Assembly (NCBI GenBank): GCA_030550025.1
Contig: JAUQQC010000012.1
Coordinates: forward strand, 29,545-93,544
Reading direction: 5' to 3'
DNA: 64,000 bases
From: Acidobacteriota bacterium
Lineage (GTDB): Bacteria > Acidobacteriota > Blastocatellia > HR10
Below are positions 26,258-34,860 of the stretch, piece by piece. The notes beneath the pieces were generated by a model that saw only the letters and a program-made list of their open reading frames with translations, was not told where the DNA came from and searched no databases. Within the stretch, counting starts at the first letter, position 1, and each line of letters starts with the position of its first letter. The translations under genes and the position numbers were made by a program.

Positions 26258-27199
26258 ATGCCAAGCCGATGGATGATCGGATGGTTGCTGTTGGCGCTGC
26301 TCCTTGGCGAGGGAATCGGACGCGCGCGGGCACAGATCTCGCTGCGGAGCGACTTGGTGACCGTAGACGTCACCGTCTTCGACGCCGAAGGGAATTATGT
26401 GACCGATCTCCAAAGGGACGAGTTCGAGCTGCGGCATGATGGCGTCCCGCAACCGATCGCCTTCTTCGAGGCGCAGATTCGACCGGAGCTGACGCGTCCC
26501 TTGGCCGTCGTCTTCGCTTTAGATACCTCGGGCAGCGTCGGACCGCAAATCGCCGAACAACAGCAGGCGGCGCGACAATTCCTTAGCCTGATCCATCCGG
26601 GATCGGTCTTCGCCGTCATCGGGTTCAATGATCGGGTTCGCGTCTTCCAGAAATTCACCAACGATCCCACTCGCATCGAGCGCGCCTTCGAGCGCGCCCG
26701 AGAGATCGGCGGACGGACGCGCCTTTATGATGCTCTGGATCGCGCCATCACGCTCCTGAGCCGCGAAGCGCCACGACGGCGCGATGGGCGGATCGTCCGC
26801 CGCGTAGTGATCGTGATCACCGATGGCTTCGACTACACGAGTACGATCAGTCACACCGAGGTGATCCATCGAGCGAACGCCGCCGAGGTCACAATCTATT
26901 CGATCACGCTCCCCTCCTACGTCCTCTCGGTCACCGGTCGGAGGCGCGTCCCCACGTTGCTCGACGCGTCGGGGATCGTGCGACAGACGGGGGGGCGGGA
27001 CTTCTCCGCTGAGGAACGCGATTTCACGCCGATCTTCAAGGCCATCGCGGAGGAGATTCGCGCCAGCTATATCCTCGCCTATTATCCCCCACCGGAGCAC
27101 CGGCGAGATGGACGATTTCATGAGATCACGGTGACCGTCCGTCGCCCGGGCCTCATCGTGCGGCAGAGCCGTCGAGGGTATCTCGCGCCTCAGGGTTGA
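26258..27199 (+). CDS. VWFA-related acidobacterial domain protein
   Basis: A 313-residue secreted protein (signal peptide residues 1-25, ending RARAQ). It begins with ISLRSDLVTVDVTVFDAEG, the N-terminal module of the TIGR03436 family, followed by a von Willebrand A domain with MIDAS residues DTSGS, later RLYDAL and VITDGFDYTS. The end (YILAYYPP...RRGYLAPQG) is also typical. A weak TTAGAG-18 nt-TAAGAT box sits at 26219-26248. The family is nearly restricted to Acidobacteriota; function unknown, probably extracellular binding. Confidence 0.85.
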   Translation: MPSRWMIGWLLLALLLGEGIGRARAQISLRSDLVTVDVTVFDAEGNYVTDLQRDEFELRHDGVPQPIAFFEAQIRPELTRPLAVVFALDTSGSVGPQIAEQQQAARQFLSLIHPGSVFAVIGFNDRVRVFQKFTNDPTRIERAFERAREIGGRTRLYDALDRAITLLSREAPRRRDGRIVRRVVIVITDGFDYTSTISHTEVIHRANAAEVTIYSITLPSYVLSVTGRRRVPTLLDASGIVRQTGGRDFSAEERDFTPIFKAIAEEIRASYILAYYPPPEHRRDGRFHEITVTVRRPGLIVRQSRRGYLAPQG

Positions 27200-27203
27200 G
27201 CCG

Positions 27204-27386
27204 TCACCACTCTTCCTCGTCCTCATCCAAAAAATCTTCCTCCGACGCGACCTCGAACTCCAGAGGGTCAACCTCGATGACCTCCAGTTCGACGTCGCAC
27301 TCGGGGCAGGTCACGAAATCCCCGATCTCGACGTCCGGCGAGACGTGGATTTCTCCATCGCATTCCGGGCAGATTCCCGATGGCAT
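27204..27386 (-). CDS. LysW-like amino-group carrier protein without a C-terminal glutamate
   Basis: A 60-residue acidic protein: CPECDGEI...VTCPECDVELEV gives the Cys4 zinc site of LysW, followed by EVDPLEFEVA and an acidic tail. LysW is the carrier protein of lysine/arginine synthesis, and its C-terminal Glu (EDWGE ending) is the attachment point. Here the chain ends EDEEEW, so that residue is missing. AGGAGG precedes ATG 27386. No lysX/lysZ gene is nearby. It converges on the VWFA gene with a 4-nt gap. Confidence 0.7.
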   Translation of the reverse strand: MPSGICPECDGEIHVSPDVEIGDFVTCPECDVELEVIEVDPLEFEVASEEDFLDEDEEEW

Positions 27387-27470
27387 AGCGAACCTCCTTG
27401 TTGGATGTCGTTGCGCATCGCGCCTGGCGAAAGATAGCAAGAATCCCTACGCGGAGCAATGCGGGCTGAC

Positions 27471-28190
27471 CTAGGGCCGCAGGCGCTCGCGCGCCCATGC
27501 GGCCTCGGCGCTCTGCGGATACCGGGCCAGGAGTTCCCGATACGCCCATCCATCGTATCGGAGGCGATCGCCGCCCTCATCGTAGACGAAAGTGACGCCC
27601 AAGCGATTATACCGATCGAGGCGCACATCGTTGAGAAACAGCTGGCGTCGCAGTGCTACTGGGGCCTCCTCGGAGCCCCTCCATTGCCGCCTCAGGTGCG
27701 CGGTCAGCTCCTCGGCGGCACGCTCCGCTTCCTCGGCGAGGATCAGGAGCGCGCGCGGACGCAGCGGCGAGCGCTCGAAGTGCACGACGAGAATCCGGGC
27801 GAGGTGCAGTCGGCGAAACCCCTCGGCCTGCTCGATCAACTCCAGCAGCCGCCGATCATCCCCGCGACGCGCCGGCATGACGAACGCCCGTTCGTGTAAC
27901 CATCCGCGCGTACGTCGCGTCGTCGCCACGCGGTGGAAGGTCGCGCCATCAGCCTGACGCGACTCGCTCAAGACGGCGACGAATCGCCCCACGCGTAACC
28001 GCTCGATGAGACGCCCGTTCAGCCGAGGCTCCCGACGTAAGGCCGAGAACCGCTCATCCACAACGTACCCCGAAAGCGCGCGAAACGGAGTCGCCGACTG
28101 CCCCCATGCGACAGAAGAGAGACCCAGACCATACGCCAGCAAAAGACCGATCCCTATGCCACGCACTCGGAATCCGAATGACTCGATCAT
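27471..28190 (-). CDS. Hypothetical exported protein with SH3-like and helical parts
   Basis: A 239-residue protein that I do not recognise by name. The signal peptide (to about residue 30, SSVAWGQ) is followed by a beta-rich region resembling a bacterial SH3 domain (LRREPRLNGRLIERLRVG, HRVATTRRTRGWLHE) and a helical C-terminus (LLILAEEAERAAEELTAHL). ATG 28190 is used; the longer frame begins at TTG. Same direction as, and 43 nt after, dps. Confidence 0.5.
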   Translation of the reverse strand: MIESFGFRVRGIGIGLLLAYGLGLSSVAWGQSATPFRALSGYVVDERFSALRREPRLNGRLIERLRVGRFVAVLSESRQADGATFHRVATTRRTRGWLHERAFVMPARRGDDRRLLELIEQAEGFRRLHLARILVVHFERSPLRPRALLILAEEAERAAEELTAHLRRQWRGSEEAPVALRRQLFLNDVRLDRYNRLGVTFVYDEGGDRLRYDGWAYRELLARYPQSAEAAWARERLRP

Positions 28191-28233
28191 CAACTCGCCA
28201 GAGAACGTTCAGGAAAGCCCAGCCACAGGCGGC

Positions 28234-28719
28234 CTAAACGGATTCCCCTTCCAGAGACGCACGGAGCATCCACGCCATCTTCTCATGCCGTTGCAACAGC
28301 TCGGTCAGGAAATCGTTCGTCCCCATGTCACGATATTTCTCGGCGCACGTCTCCAGGTCGCTCCGCAGGTGCCGAATGATCGCCTCGTGATCCTCTAGCA
28401 AATTCGCGAGCATCGCGCGGGCGCTCGGGTATTTCCCCGGATGTTCCTTCAGGCGCGTACGCTTGAGGAACTCCGCCAGCGTCCCGATGGCGTTGCCCCC
28501 GAGCGCGCGAACGCGCTCGGCGACTTCATCCACGATGTCATTCAAGGCCTCATACTGCTCCTGGAAGAACCGATGCAGCTCGTGAAATTGCGGCCCGGTG
28601 ACGTTCCAATGATAGTTCCGCGTCTTCGCGTAGAGGACGAATTCATCGGCCAGGAGCGTATTGAGGATTTCCACGACGCCCTCGCGCTGCCTATCCGTGA
28701 GTCCGATGTTCAACTTCAT
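28234..28719 (-). CDS. dps: Dps-family DNA-binding ferritin
   Basis: A 161-residue Dps: NTLLADEFVLYAKTRNYHWN contains the ferroxidase-site pattern, and FHELHRFFQEQYEALNDIVD is the second half. It stores iron and protects DNA from peroxide. GGAGGAGGACCC precedes ATG 28719. It follows the DUF3501 gene by 29 nt, so it belongs to the rubrerythrin stress operon. Confidence 0.92.
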   Translation of the reverse strand: MKLNIGLTDRQREGVVEILNTLLADEFVLYAKTRNYHWNVTGPQFHELHRFFQEQYEALNDIVDEVAERVRALGGNAIGTLAEFLKRTRLKEHPGKYPSARAMLANLLEDHEAIIRHLRSDLETCAEKYRDMGTNDFLTELLQRHEKMAWMLRASLEGESV

Positions 28720-28748
28720 GGGTCCTCCTCCTTTTCCTCCCAAGACGT

Positions 28749-29333
28749 TCACGGGAGCACGAGATCCTCGGCCAAGCTGCGCCGCACCTCAGGGGGGATC
28801 GTCGCCTCGGCGCGATAGTTCTCGTGCGCGATGGCGAGCACAGCCGGAAGCGATTCGTCTTTGAAAGCCCGAATCTCCTCGGGGCTCAAGCGGAAGCGCA
28901 CATAGTGGACCGTGCTCGTCTTGTCCTCCTTACTGCGTCCGGGCTCATACAAGGCGCGGACCGCGTGCCGATCGCCGATCCGCAGCCAGACCTGTTCCTC
29001 GATACCGATAAGCTTCGGCAACCATTGGCGCAACACCTCGAGATCGTCGATCTCGATGAGCATGGTCGCGCTCAGCTCGTTGTCTTCGGGGATCAACTCG
29101 TTGTAGATGTCGATCTCCTGCTGGATCTTGTCCTCGTGGACGATGCGTTCGGCACGCATCATCTCCTGAATTTGGAAGAGGACGGTCTCACGATTCTCGA
29201 AGACGAAGGTCACGATGTCCCCCACCTGGACGCGGCGCCTCTTCTTCAACTCGATGATCGAGCGCCGAAATTCGTCGCGAATCTTCTCGTACGCGGCGAT
29301 ATCGCGGACGTCCGCGAGCGTGATCTTCCTCAT
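28749..29333 (-). CDS. DUF3501 family protein
   Basis: A 194-residue cytoplasmic protein of the DUF3501 family (start MRKITLADVRDIAAYEKIRD, then VQVGDIVTFVFENRETVLFQ and QEMMRAERIV). This family is typically encoded next to rubrerythrin and a two-Cys-cluster Fe-S protein, as here; the 4-nt overlap with the Fe-S gene supports coupling. Its molecular role is unknown. Confidence 0.85.
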   Translation of the reverse strand: MRKITLADVRDIAAYEKIRDEFRRSIIELKKRRRVQVGDIVTFVFENRETVLFQIQEMMRAERIVHEDKIQQEIDIYNELIPEDNELSATMLIEIDDLEVLRQWLPKLIGIEEQVWLRIGDRHAVRALYEPGRSKEDKTSTVHYVRFRLSPEEIRAFKDESLPAVLAIAHENYRAEATIPPEVRRSLAEDLVLP

Positions 29334-30604
29334 GGTCGTCTCCCCTCCTCCTCTAATCCATACGCTCGCGCCAGGACCTGAATGGGATGGAGGGGGCGCT
29401 TCTCCGTCCCCTGCAGGATCTGCAATCCCGCCAACGGGCAATCGGAGACGACGAGATCGAACGGCTCCCGCTCGATCTCGCGGAAGAGCTTCTCAGCGAC
29501 TTTGAGCGAGAGGGCATGATACTCTCGCTTGAGGCCCCATGTCCCATCCACCCCGGCGCACCGTTCAATCACATGCACCTTCGTCCCAGGGATCAGCTGC
29601 ATGAGGTCTCGCGACTTGTACCCGATATTCTGAGCGCGAAGGTGGCAGGGAAGTTGGTAGGCGATGCGTTGCGCGCTCGGTTTGAGGTCCGTCTTCAATC
29701 GCCCCTCGCCGTGAAGCTTCATAAGATATTCGCAGAGATCGAAGCTCCGTTCCGCAAGGCGACGAGCTCTCTCGTCATCCAACAGGACCGGGTACTCGTG
29801 CTTGAGCATGTAGCTGCACGTTGGACCGGGGATCACGACGTCGTAGCCTCTCTCGACCAGCTCGCCGAGCACCTGCACATTCTCGCGAGCGTGAGCGAGC
29901 GCCGCCTCGATATCCCCGCCATCCAAAAAAGGCATCCCACAACAGCGCTGCGCAGGGACGACAACCTCCAGCTCATTATGCTCGAGGACGCGCACGGCCG
30001 CCCGCCCCACGGCCGGATCGTGAACATTGACATAGCACGTGTAAAAGAGCGCTACCTTCCCGTTCCCCGAGAGCCCGTGAGCGCGCCTAGAGGCGCGGAA
30101 CCAGTCGAGGAATGTCTCCCGATGATATTCGGGCAAACGCCGATCCCGATGAATGCCGATCGTTTTTTCCATGAGCACGCGGAAGGGCCGAAGACGATTG
30201 GCCAGATTCACAAGCGGCGCCCATCGGCTCCCCAAGCGCCCTAACGTCTCGGTGCGTCCCAGGATTCGATCCGACCGCGGGATCCCACGTTCCCGGGCTT
30301 GGACGGCCTTCGCCCGCAACATGAGCCGCGGGAAATCGATGTCCCAGCGGTGCGGGGGCGTATAAGGACAGTGGTTGAAGCAGAGCTTGCACTGATAGCA
30401 GAGGTCAACGATCCGCGTGACATCTGCTCGCGTGAGGTTCTCCACGTCCTCGCCCTTGGCGTCAATCAGCTCGAAGAGGACATTGAAGGACGGACAGAGA
30501 TTGAAACATCGCCGACAGCCATGACAAATATCGAAGACGCGCCGCAATTCCCGATCAAGCGCCTCGCGATTCCAAAAGTCCGGCGACCTCAGATCAAACG
30601 CCAT
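29330..30604 (-). CDS. Heterodisulfide-reductase-related Fe-S oxidoreductase (CCG domains)
   Basis: A 424-residue cytoplasmic Fe-S protein. Two ferredoxin clusters (CHGCRRCFNLCP near residue 27 and CYQCKLCFNHCP near 69) are followed by two CCG-type domains (VPAQRCCGMPFLDGG, QLPCHLRAQ, ERCAGVDGTWG). In this family the CCG domains bind a non-cubane cluster or quinone-site chemistry. The rubrerythrin-FeS-DUF3501 order suggests it passes electrons for peroxide reduction (inference). It resembles GlpC but lacks the glp context. Confidence 0.85.
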   Translation of the reverse strand: MAFDLRSPDFWNREALDRELRRVFDICHGCRRCFNLCPSFNVLFELIDAKGEDVENLTRADVTRIVDLCYQCKLCFNHCPYTPPHRWDIDFPRLMLRAKAVQARERGIPRSDRILGRTETLGRLGSRWAPLVNLANRLRPFRVLMEKTIGIHRDRRLPEYHRETFLDWFRASRRAHGLSGNGKVALFYTCYVNVHDPAVGRAAVRVLEHNELEVVVPAQRCCGMPFLDGGDIEAALAHARENVQVLGELVERGYDVVIPGPTCSYMLKHEYPVLLDDERARRLAERSFDLCEYLMKLHGEGRLKTDLKPSAQRIAYQLPCHLRAQNIGYKSRDLMQLIPGTKVHVIERCAGVDGTWGLKREYHALSLKVAEKLFREIEREPFDLVVSDCPLAGLQILQGTEKRPLHPIQVLARAYGLEEEGRRP

Positions 30605-30647
30605 AGTTCACCCCTTTGGGAAGTCCCCCTCCGGGAGGAGAGGACCT

Positions 30648-30671
30648 CCGGGTGGCACCAGGGCCACCCGG
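30648..30671. other. Strong hairpin between rubrerythrin and the Fe-S gene
   Basis: CCGGGTGGC (30648-30656) pairs perfectly with GCCACCCGG (30663-30671) across a 6-nt loop, in the 154-nt spacer inside the minus-strand operon. No T-run follows, so it is more likely an RNA-processing or attenuation element than a full terminator. Confidence 0.45.
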
Positions 30672-30729
30672 ACGCCCATTCCGTCAAATGGATTCGGAGC
30701 AGCTCGCCCGCCCCCTCCCAACCGGACAT

Positions 30730-30743
30730 CCCCCGATCGGGGG
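30730..30743. other. GC-rich palindrome just after rubrerythrin
   Basis: CCCCCGATCGGGGG lies 16 nt beyond the rubrerythrin stop. With the hairpin at 30648-30671 it could raise the stability of the upstream message relative to the downstream genes. Confidence 0.4.
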
Positions 30744-30758
30744 GGGAGGTTCGGATGC

Positions 30759-31208
30759 TCACGCGAGCGATTCCGCAGGCTCTTTACCCGCGATCTGCTG
30801 CAAGCCCTTGGTGAAACGAGCCGCGTGCGATTTCTCCGCGCGGGCGAGCGTTTCGAACCACTCGGCCAGCTCCTCAAAGCCCTCCTCGCGCGCCGTGCGC
30901 GCAAACCCGGGATACATCTCCGTGTACTCGTAGGTCTCGCCCTCGATGGCCGACTTCAGGTTCTGCTCGGTCTTGCCAAAGGGCACGCCCGTCACTGGGT
31001 CGCCGACTTCCTTGAGGAAGTCCAAGTGCCCAAAGGCATGACCGGTCTCAGCCTCGGCCGTATCCCGGAAGAGCCCGCCGATCTCCGGATACCCTTCGAT
31101 ATCCGCGATGCGGGCGAAATAGAGATAGCGGCGATTCGCCTGCGATTCGCCAGCGAACGCATGCTTGAGGTTCTCCAAGCTCTTCGTCCCGTGTAACGAT
31201 TTCGCCAT
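30759..31208 (-). CDS. rbr: Rubrerythrin (short, without rubredoxin domain)
   Basis: A 149-residue ferritin-like di-iron protein that reduces peroxide. Its Glu/His ligands are seen in [48 protein letters not shown] and [11 protein letters not shown]. The C-terminal rubredoxin domain (CxxC pairs) of classical rubrerythrin is absent, so another electron donor is needed; the downstream Fe-S protein is a candidate. GGAGGAGGGAAC precedes ATG 31208. First gene of the operon. Confidence 0.9.
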   Translation of the reverse strand: MAKSLHGTKSLENLKHAFAGESQANRRYLYFARIADIEGYPEIGGLFRDTAEAETGHAFGHLDFLKEVGDPVTGVPFGKTEQNLKSAIEGETYEYTEMYPGFARTAREEGFEELAEWFETLARAEKSHAARFTKGLQQIAGKEPAESLA

Positions 31209-31250
31209 AGTTCCCTCCTCCTTATGAGTGTCGTCGTGCGATAGCAAGAC

Positions 31251-31283
31251 GATTATTAAATAAGAATCATTTTCCGTTGTCAA
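31251..31283 (-). promoter_or_regulatory. Rubrerythrin promoter with an overlapping palindromic operator
   Basis: TTGACA (31283-31278), 17 nt, TTTAAT (31260-31255), a near-consensus promoter. An imperfect 18-bp palindrome GATTATTAAATAAGAATC (31251-31268) covers the -10. It resembles Fur/PerR-type boxes, which fits the iron and peroxide functions of the operon; the binding protein is not known. Confidence 0.55.
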
Positions 31284-31320
31284 GAGGCGGAGGCCTCCGC
31301 CCGACGATGGTGCGCGCCGA

Positions 31321-31350
31321 TTGACGGCTCGCGCGCGCGGCGTGTAAGAT
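31321..31350 (+). promoter_or_regulatory. Promoter of tatA
   Basis: TTGACG (31321-31326), 18 nt, TAAGAT (31345-31350), with start near 31357 and a ~24-nt leader. Confidence 0.65.
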
Positions 31351-31380
31351 ACCGGTGCAAAGCGTGAGGGGAGAACGATC

Positions 31381-31590
31381 ATGAGACCGGCTTTCGTCTT
31401 CGGAAATCTGGGGCTGCCGGAACTGCTCATCATCCTCTTCATCCTCGTCCTACTCTTTGGGGCGAAGCGATTGCCGGAGCTGGCGCGAAGCCTGGGCCAG
31501 AGCATCCGCGCGTTCAAGGAGGGGACGGCCGAAGTGAAGAAGCTGGAAGATAAAGCGGGCAGCCCTCAAGAAGGATCATCATCGTCCTGA
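31381..31590 (+). CDS. tatA: Twin-arginine translocase subunit TatA/E
   Basis: A 69-residue TatA-type protein. LPELLIILFILVLLFGAKRL gives the single membrane helix and FGxxxLP signature, followed by the amphipathic helix LARSLGQSIRAFKEG and a charged tail ending in Ser residues. It forms the Tat pore for folded proteins. It is alone here; tatC is not in the window. Converges on the acyl ligase gene. Confidence 0.88.
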   Translation: MRPAFVFGNLGLPELLIILFILVLLFGAKRLPELARSLGQSIRAFKEGTAEVKKLEDKAGSPQEGSSSS

Positions 31591-31689
31591 ACCGCGGCCG
31601 GCGTGGCGTGGTCTTCGGACGGGCGACCGCAGGGTATCTGTGGCGCGCGTGTTGTTGTTCATCGAAGGGCGTCACTTGACGCTCCGACC

Positions 31690-33336
31690 TCAACTCACGG
31701 ACGCATAAAGGCGTTCGATCTCCTGGTGAAAGCGAGTGAGAATGGCTTCGCGCCGGAGCTTCCCGTTGGCCGTCAGCAAGCCGTTCTCGATCGTGAAGGA
31801 CTCGGGCAGGATCGCGTATGCTCGAATGCGCTTATAGTGGGGGAGCTGCGCGTTGAACGCTTCCAAGGCAGCCTCGACCTGCGCGGGCATGACGGACCCC
31901 GTAATCAGGGCCACCAGATGCGGACGTCCATGTCCGACGATGACGACGTGCTGGGCATCGGGGAGAGCGCGAAGGAGCGCGTCTTCAAGCGGTTCCGGCG
32001 GAACGTTATGGCCGGAACTAAGGACGATGAGGTGTTTGACCCGCCCGAGGATGCTCCAATTCCCCCTCGCATCCACCTCGCCGTGATCCCCGGTGCAGAA
32101 CCAGCCATCGCGGAAAGCCTGAGCTGTGGCTTGCGGACGATTCCAATAGCCGGGGAAGACGTTGGGGCCGCGCACGAGGATCTCCCCGTTGTCGGCGAGC
32201 TTCATCTCGATGCCCGGGATGGCGCGACCGACGCATCCGGGCACGAAGTCCTCGGGATCGTCCATTGTGCAGATGGCCGTTGTCTCCGTGAGGCCATAGA
32301 CTTGGAGCACGGGAATGCCGAGCATCATGAAGAACAGTTGCGTCTCGCGGTGCAGCGGCGCCGATCCGCAGATGAGCGCCACAAGATGTGGTCCAAGTCG
32401 TCTGCGAATCGCATGGAAGAGCGGACGGCAGAGCGCAAGCCACAGGAAGTCGCGCGCTGAGGCCACGCCCTCGAAGCGCCGAAACCAAGCCGTCTGGCCG
32501 CGCTTGAAGAGGGCGTACAGGATTCGCCCCTTCTGCCGCAGTTGGTCTTCGATCCTGGCGCGCATCCGCTCCAGAAGGAGCGGAACGTTCAGGAAATAGT
32601 GAGGACGGGCCAACTGCAGCTCCTCACTCAAGCGCGTGAGATCGGTCGAGAGCGTGAGCACGCTTGGCCGCGACAGGCACGTCAGCAGCAGAATCCATGA
32701 ACCCGCGAAGCAGAAGGGCAAGTAGTGGAAGACGCGCTCGGGCGCGCGCCGCGGACCCATGAGCCGATTCAGCCGCTCGTGCGTGTGTGGGAGCATGAAG
32801 GTGACGTTCCCGACGGTGAGGACGACCCCTTTGGGTTCGCCCGATGTTCCCGATGTGTAGATGATCGTCACCGGTTCCGAATCGGTCCGTGGGATCGGGA
32901 CGTCGGGGATCGAATCGCTCTGCGGACTCGGCGCGAAGACCTCCGCCAAAAGCGGCATCGGGGGGGCTTCCGACCACAGCGGACGCAATCGCTCGCGCAG
33001 CGTCTCATCCTCCACGCAAAGGAGCGCGGGGGAACAATCCTTCAAAATGCCCACCAATTCCGCGGGCGCCTGGCGCGTGTAGAGGGGAACGACGATGACC
33101 CCTTCGGCCATCAGGGCGAGATCGAGCGCGACCCAGCGAATACTATTAGAGGCAAGTACGGCGCAGCGATCGCCCGAGCGCACGCCCTGACGGCGCAGAT
33201 ACGCGCGCGCCGTGCGGACCAAAGCGAGAAGATCCGCGCCCGTCACTGAGATGATCCGTCCCTGTCGCACTTCCTGAAGGACGGGGCGATGGGCAGCTTC
33301 CTGCAACTGCCGGAAGATAGCCTCAAGGAAGTTCAT
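31690..33336 (-). CDS. AMP-forming acyl-CoA/acyl-ACP synthetase
   Basis: A ~548-residue ANL-superfamily adenylating enzyme. The P-loop-like TIIYTSGTSGEPKGVVLT, the A5 motif VYGLTETTAICTM, and GWFCTGDHGEVD followed by a C-terminal ANGKLRREAIL (catalytic Lys) are all visible. It probably activates a fatty acid. GGAAGGGAGGAGTCGG precedes ATG 33336. Last gene of the minus-strand lipid operon, after a 72-nt gap. Confidence 0.85.
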   Translation of the reverse strand: MNFLEAIFRQLQEAAHRPVLQEVRQGRIISVTGADLLALVRTARAYLRRQGVRSGDRCAVLASNSIRWVALDLALMAEGVIVVPLYTRQAPAELVGILKDCSPALLCVEDETLRERLRPLWSEAPPMPLLAEVFAPSPQSDSIPDVPIPRTDSEPVTIIYTSGTSGEPKGVVLTVGNVTFMLPHTHERLNRLMGPRRAPERVFHYLPFCFAGSWILLLTCLSRPSVLTLSTDLTRLSEELQLARPHYFLNVPLLLERMRARIEDQLRQKGRILYALFKRGQTAWFRRFEGVASARDFLWLALCRPLFHAIRRRLGPHLVALICGSAPLHRETQLFFMMLGIPVLQVYGLTETTAICTMDDPEDFVPGCVGRAIPGIEMKLADNGEILVRGPNVFPGYWNRPQATAQAFRDGWFCTGDHGEVDARGNWSILGRVKHLIVLSSGHNVPPEPLEDALLRALPDAQHVVIVGHGRPHLVALITGSVMPAQVEAALEAFNAQLPHYKRIRAYAILPESFTIENGLLTANGKLRREAILTRFHQEIERLYASVS

Positions 33337-33408
33337 CCGACTCCTCCCTTCCATGGTGGACGGCAGCGCCCAAGAGGGCGGTGGGCGATCCCCGCGTTCG
33401 GGTCGCCC

Positions 33409-34860
33409 TCACGCACGGGATGAGGGCTCTCCGCTCGTCGTGGGCTCTTCGACATCATACTCTTCGAGCAATCGGCGCAGTGTGGGGCTGAGCGGGGGGA
33501 GGTACTCTTCCCAGGAGAGAATCCCCCGGCGAACGGGGAATTCCGGATAGCAGCGATGCAGATACTCCTCGAAATGGACCCCCATGCGGGCCATGAGCTT
33601 GAGATTCCGAACCACTGTTCGCCCGATGTCCTCGCGAATCGCCTCCTGCTCTTTCTGCAGCGTCGTGAGGACGTGCAGCAACTTCTCCTCCAGCTCCGGA
33701 TCGTCCACCTCCAGAAGTAGGTGCGCATGGCCGCGCTCCTGCATGAGGTTGCGAATCCGCTCATCCATGGTGACGCCGGCCGAGACGACGCCGGCTGGCA
33801 TACTGCACACGATGCCGTGATAGCGCGAAGAGATCATCAAATGCCCGCAGCGGAGGATGCTCACCAGCTGATACATATCGTATTGATCGGAGGCGAAGAT
33901 GGGGACGCCGCCCAAGCGTTCGGAGAGACGGCGGCAGGCATCGCGGTCGAGCATCTCCATAGCGACCAGGACGGGGAAGACTCGGCTTCGCTCTTGGAAC
34001 GCGCGAATGGCATGCGCCAGCGCCGTCAGATAGCGCTCGTAGCGCGCGACGACTTCCGGTCCCCATCGGTGGAAGTAGATCGTGCGGTAATGGCTCTCGC
34101 GATAAGCGCCCGTGAGGGCATGCCACGCATATTTCCAGAGCGAGGGTTTCACGGGCCACCAGTAGGGATTGATCGGACAGACTACGAGCACGGGGCGACG
34201 CTCATCCCATCCGGCTTCGCGTAAGGCGGCGCGCCCGTATTCCGGGCCAAGCGGCTCGAACGTCCAGGCCGTATCCGTGCCGAGTTCGGTCGGAATGCCC
34301 AGCCGATTCAAAATGACGCGCGATTCCTCGTTTCGGGTGATGACCAGCGAATGGCGACAATATCGGCTGACCAAGCGCGCCAGAAACGGATCCATCTCCC
34401 CCGCTTCCGCGCCATAGCCGATCGAGAGGCGATTGCGGGCCGAGGCAATCCCAAGCGCGCCGACCATCATGGTCGTGAGGGCATTGGCGAATTTGCTCTT
34501 GAACATGGAGCCCTCGCAGGCGATGACGCCATCGTATTTCGGGACCTCGCGCGCGAGCATCGGAGGGAAGACATCGGGGAGCTTGATCTGCTGCGCTCCT
34601 TGGAAATACCCGCGCGTCAGCTCGAAATTCTGCGTCATGACGCTCAGGCTGACGTTCTCATCTCCGAGGATGTGTCGGATCTGCCGCACCATCTCCTCGA
34701 CGCGCACGTCGGCCCCCGTATTGCGCGCGCCGTTGTATCCGGCAAAGAGGAGTTTCAGCTTCTCCCCGGGTCGCCATCGATCGCCAAAGCCGAGAATCCA
34801 CTGGAGCTTGAACCATTCGATCGTCGCCCCCACCCAGAGTTCGAGGATCACGTCCATCAT
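33409..34860 (-). CDS. Polysaccharide pyruvyl transferase family protein
   Basis: A 483-residue protein of the PF04230 family (CsaB/WcaK type). [19 protein letters not shown] is the N-terminal glycine-rich signature, and [18 protein letters not shown] is the C-terminal His/Gly motif. Such enzymes put pyruvyl ketals on sugars. An N-terminal ~30-residue hydrophobic/amphipathic stretch precedes the domain. It overlaps the SDR gene by 4 nt (ATGA). Its acceptor in this lipid setting is unknown. Confidence 0.8.
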   Translation of the reverse strand: MMDVILELWVGATIEWFKLQWILGFGDRWRPGEKLKLLFAGYNGARNTGADVRVEEMVRQIRHILGDENVSLSVMTQNFELTRGYFQGAQQIKLPDVFPPMLAREVPKYDGVIACEGSMFKSKFANALTTMMVGALGIASARNRLSIGYGAEAGEMDPFLARLVSRYCRHSLVITRNEESRVILNRLGIPTELGTDTAWTFEPLGPEYGRAALREAGWDERRPVLVVCPINPYWWPVKPSLWKYAWHALTGAYRESHYRTIYFHRWGPEVVARYERYLTALAHAIRAFQERSRVFPVLVAMEMLDRDACRRLSERLGGVPIFASDQYDMYQLVSILRCGHLMISSRYHGIVCSMPAGVVSAGVTMDERIRNLMQERGHAHLLLEVDDPELEEKLLHVLTTLQKEQEAIREDIGRTVVRNLKLMARMGVHFEEYLHRCYPEFPVRRGILSWEEYLPPLSPTLRRLLEEYDVEEPTTSGEPSSRA

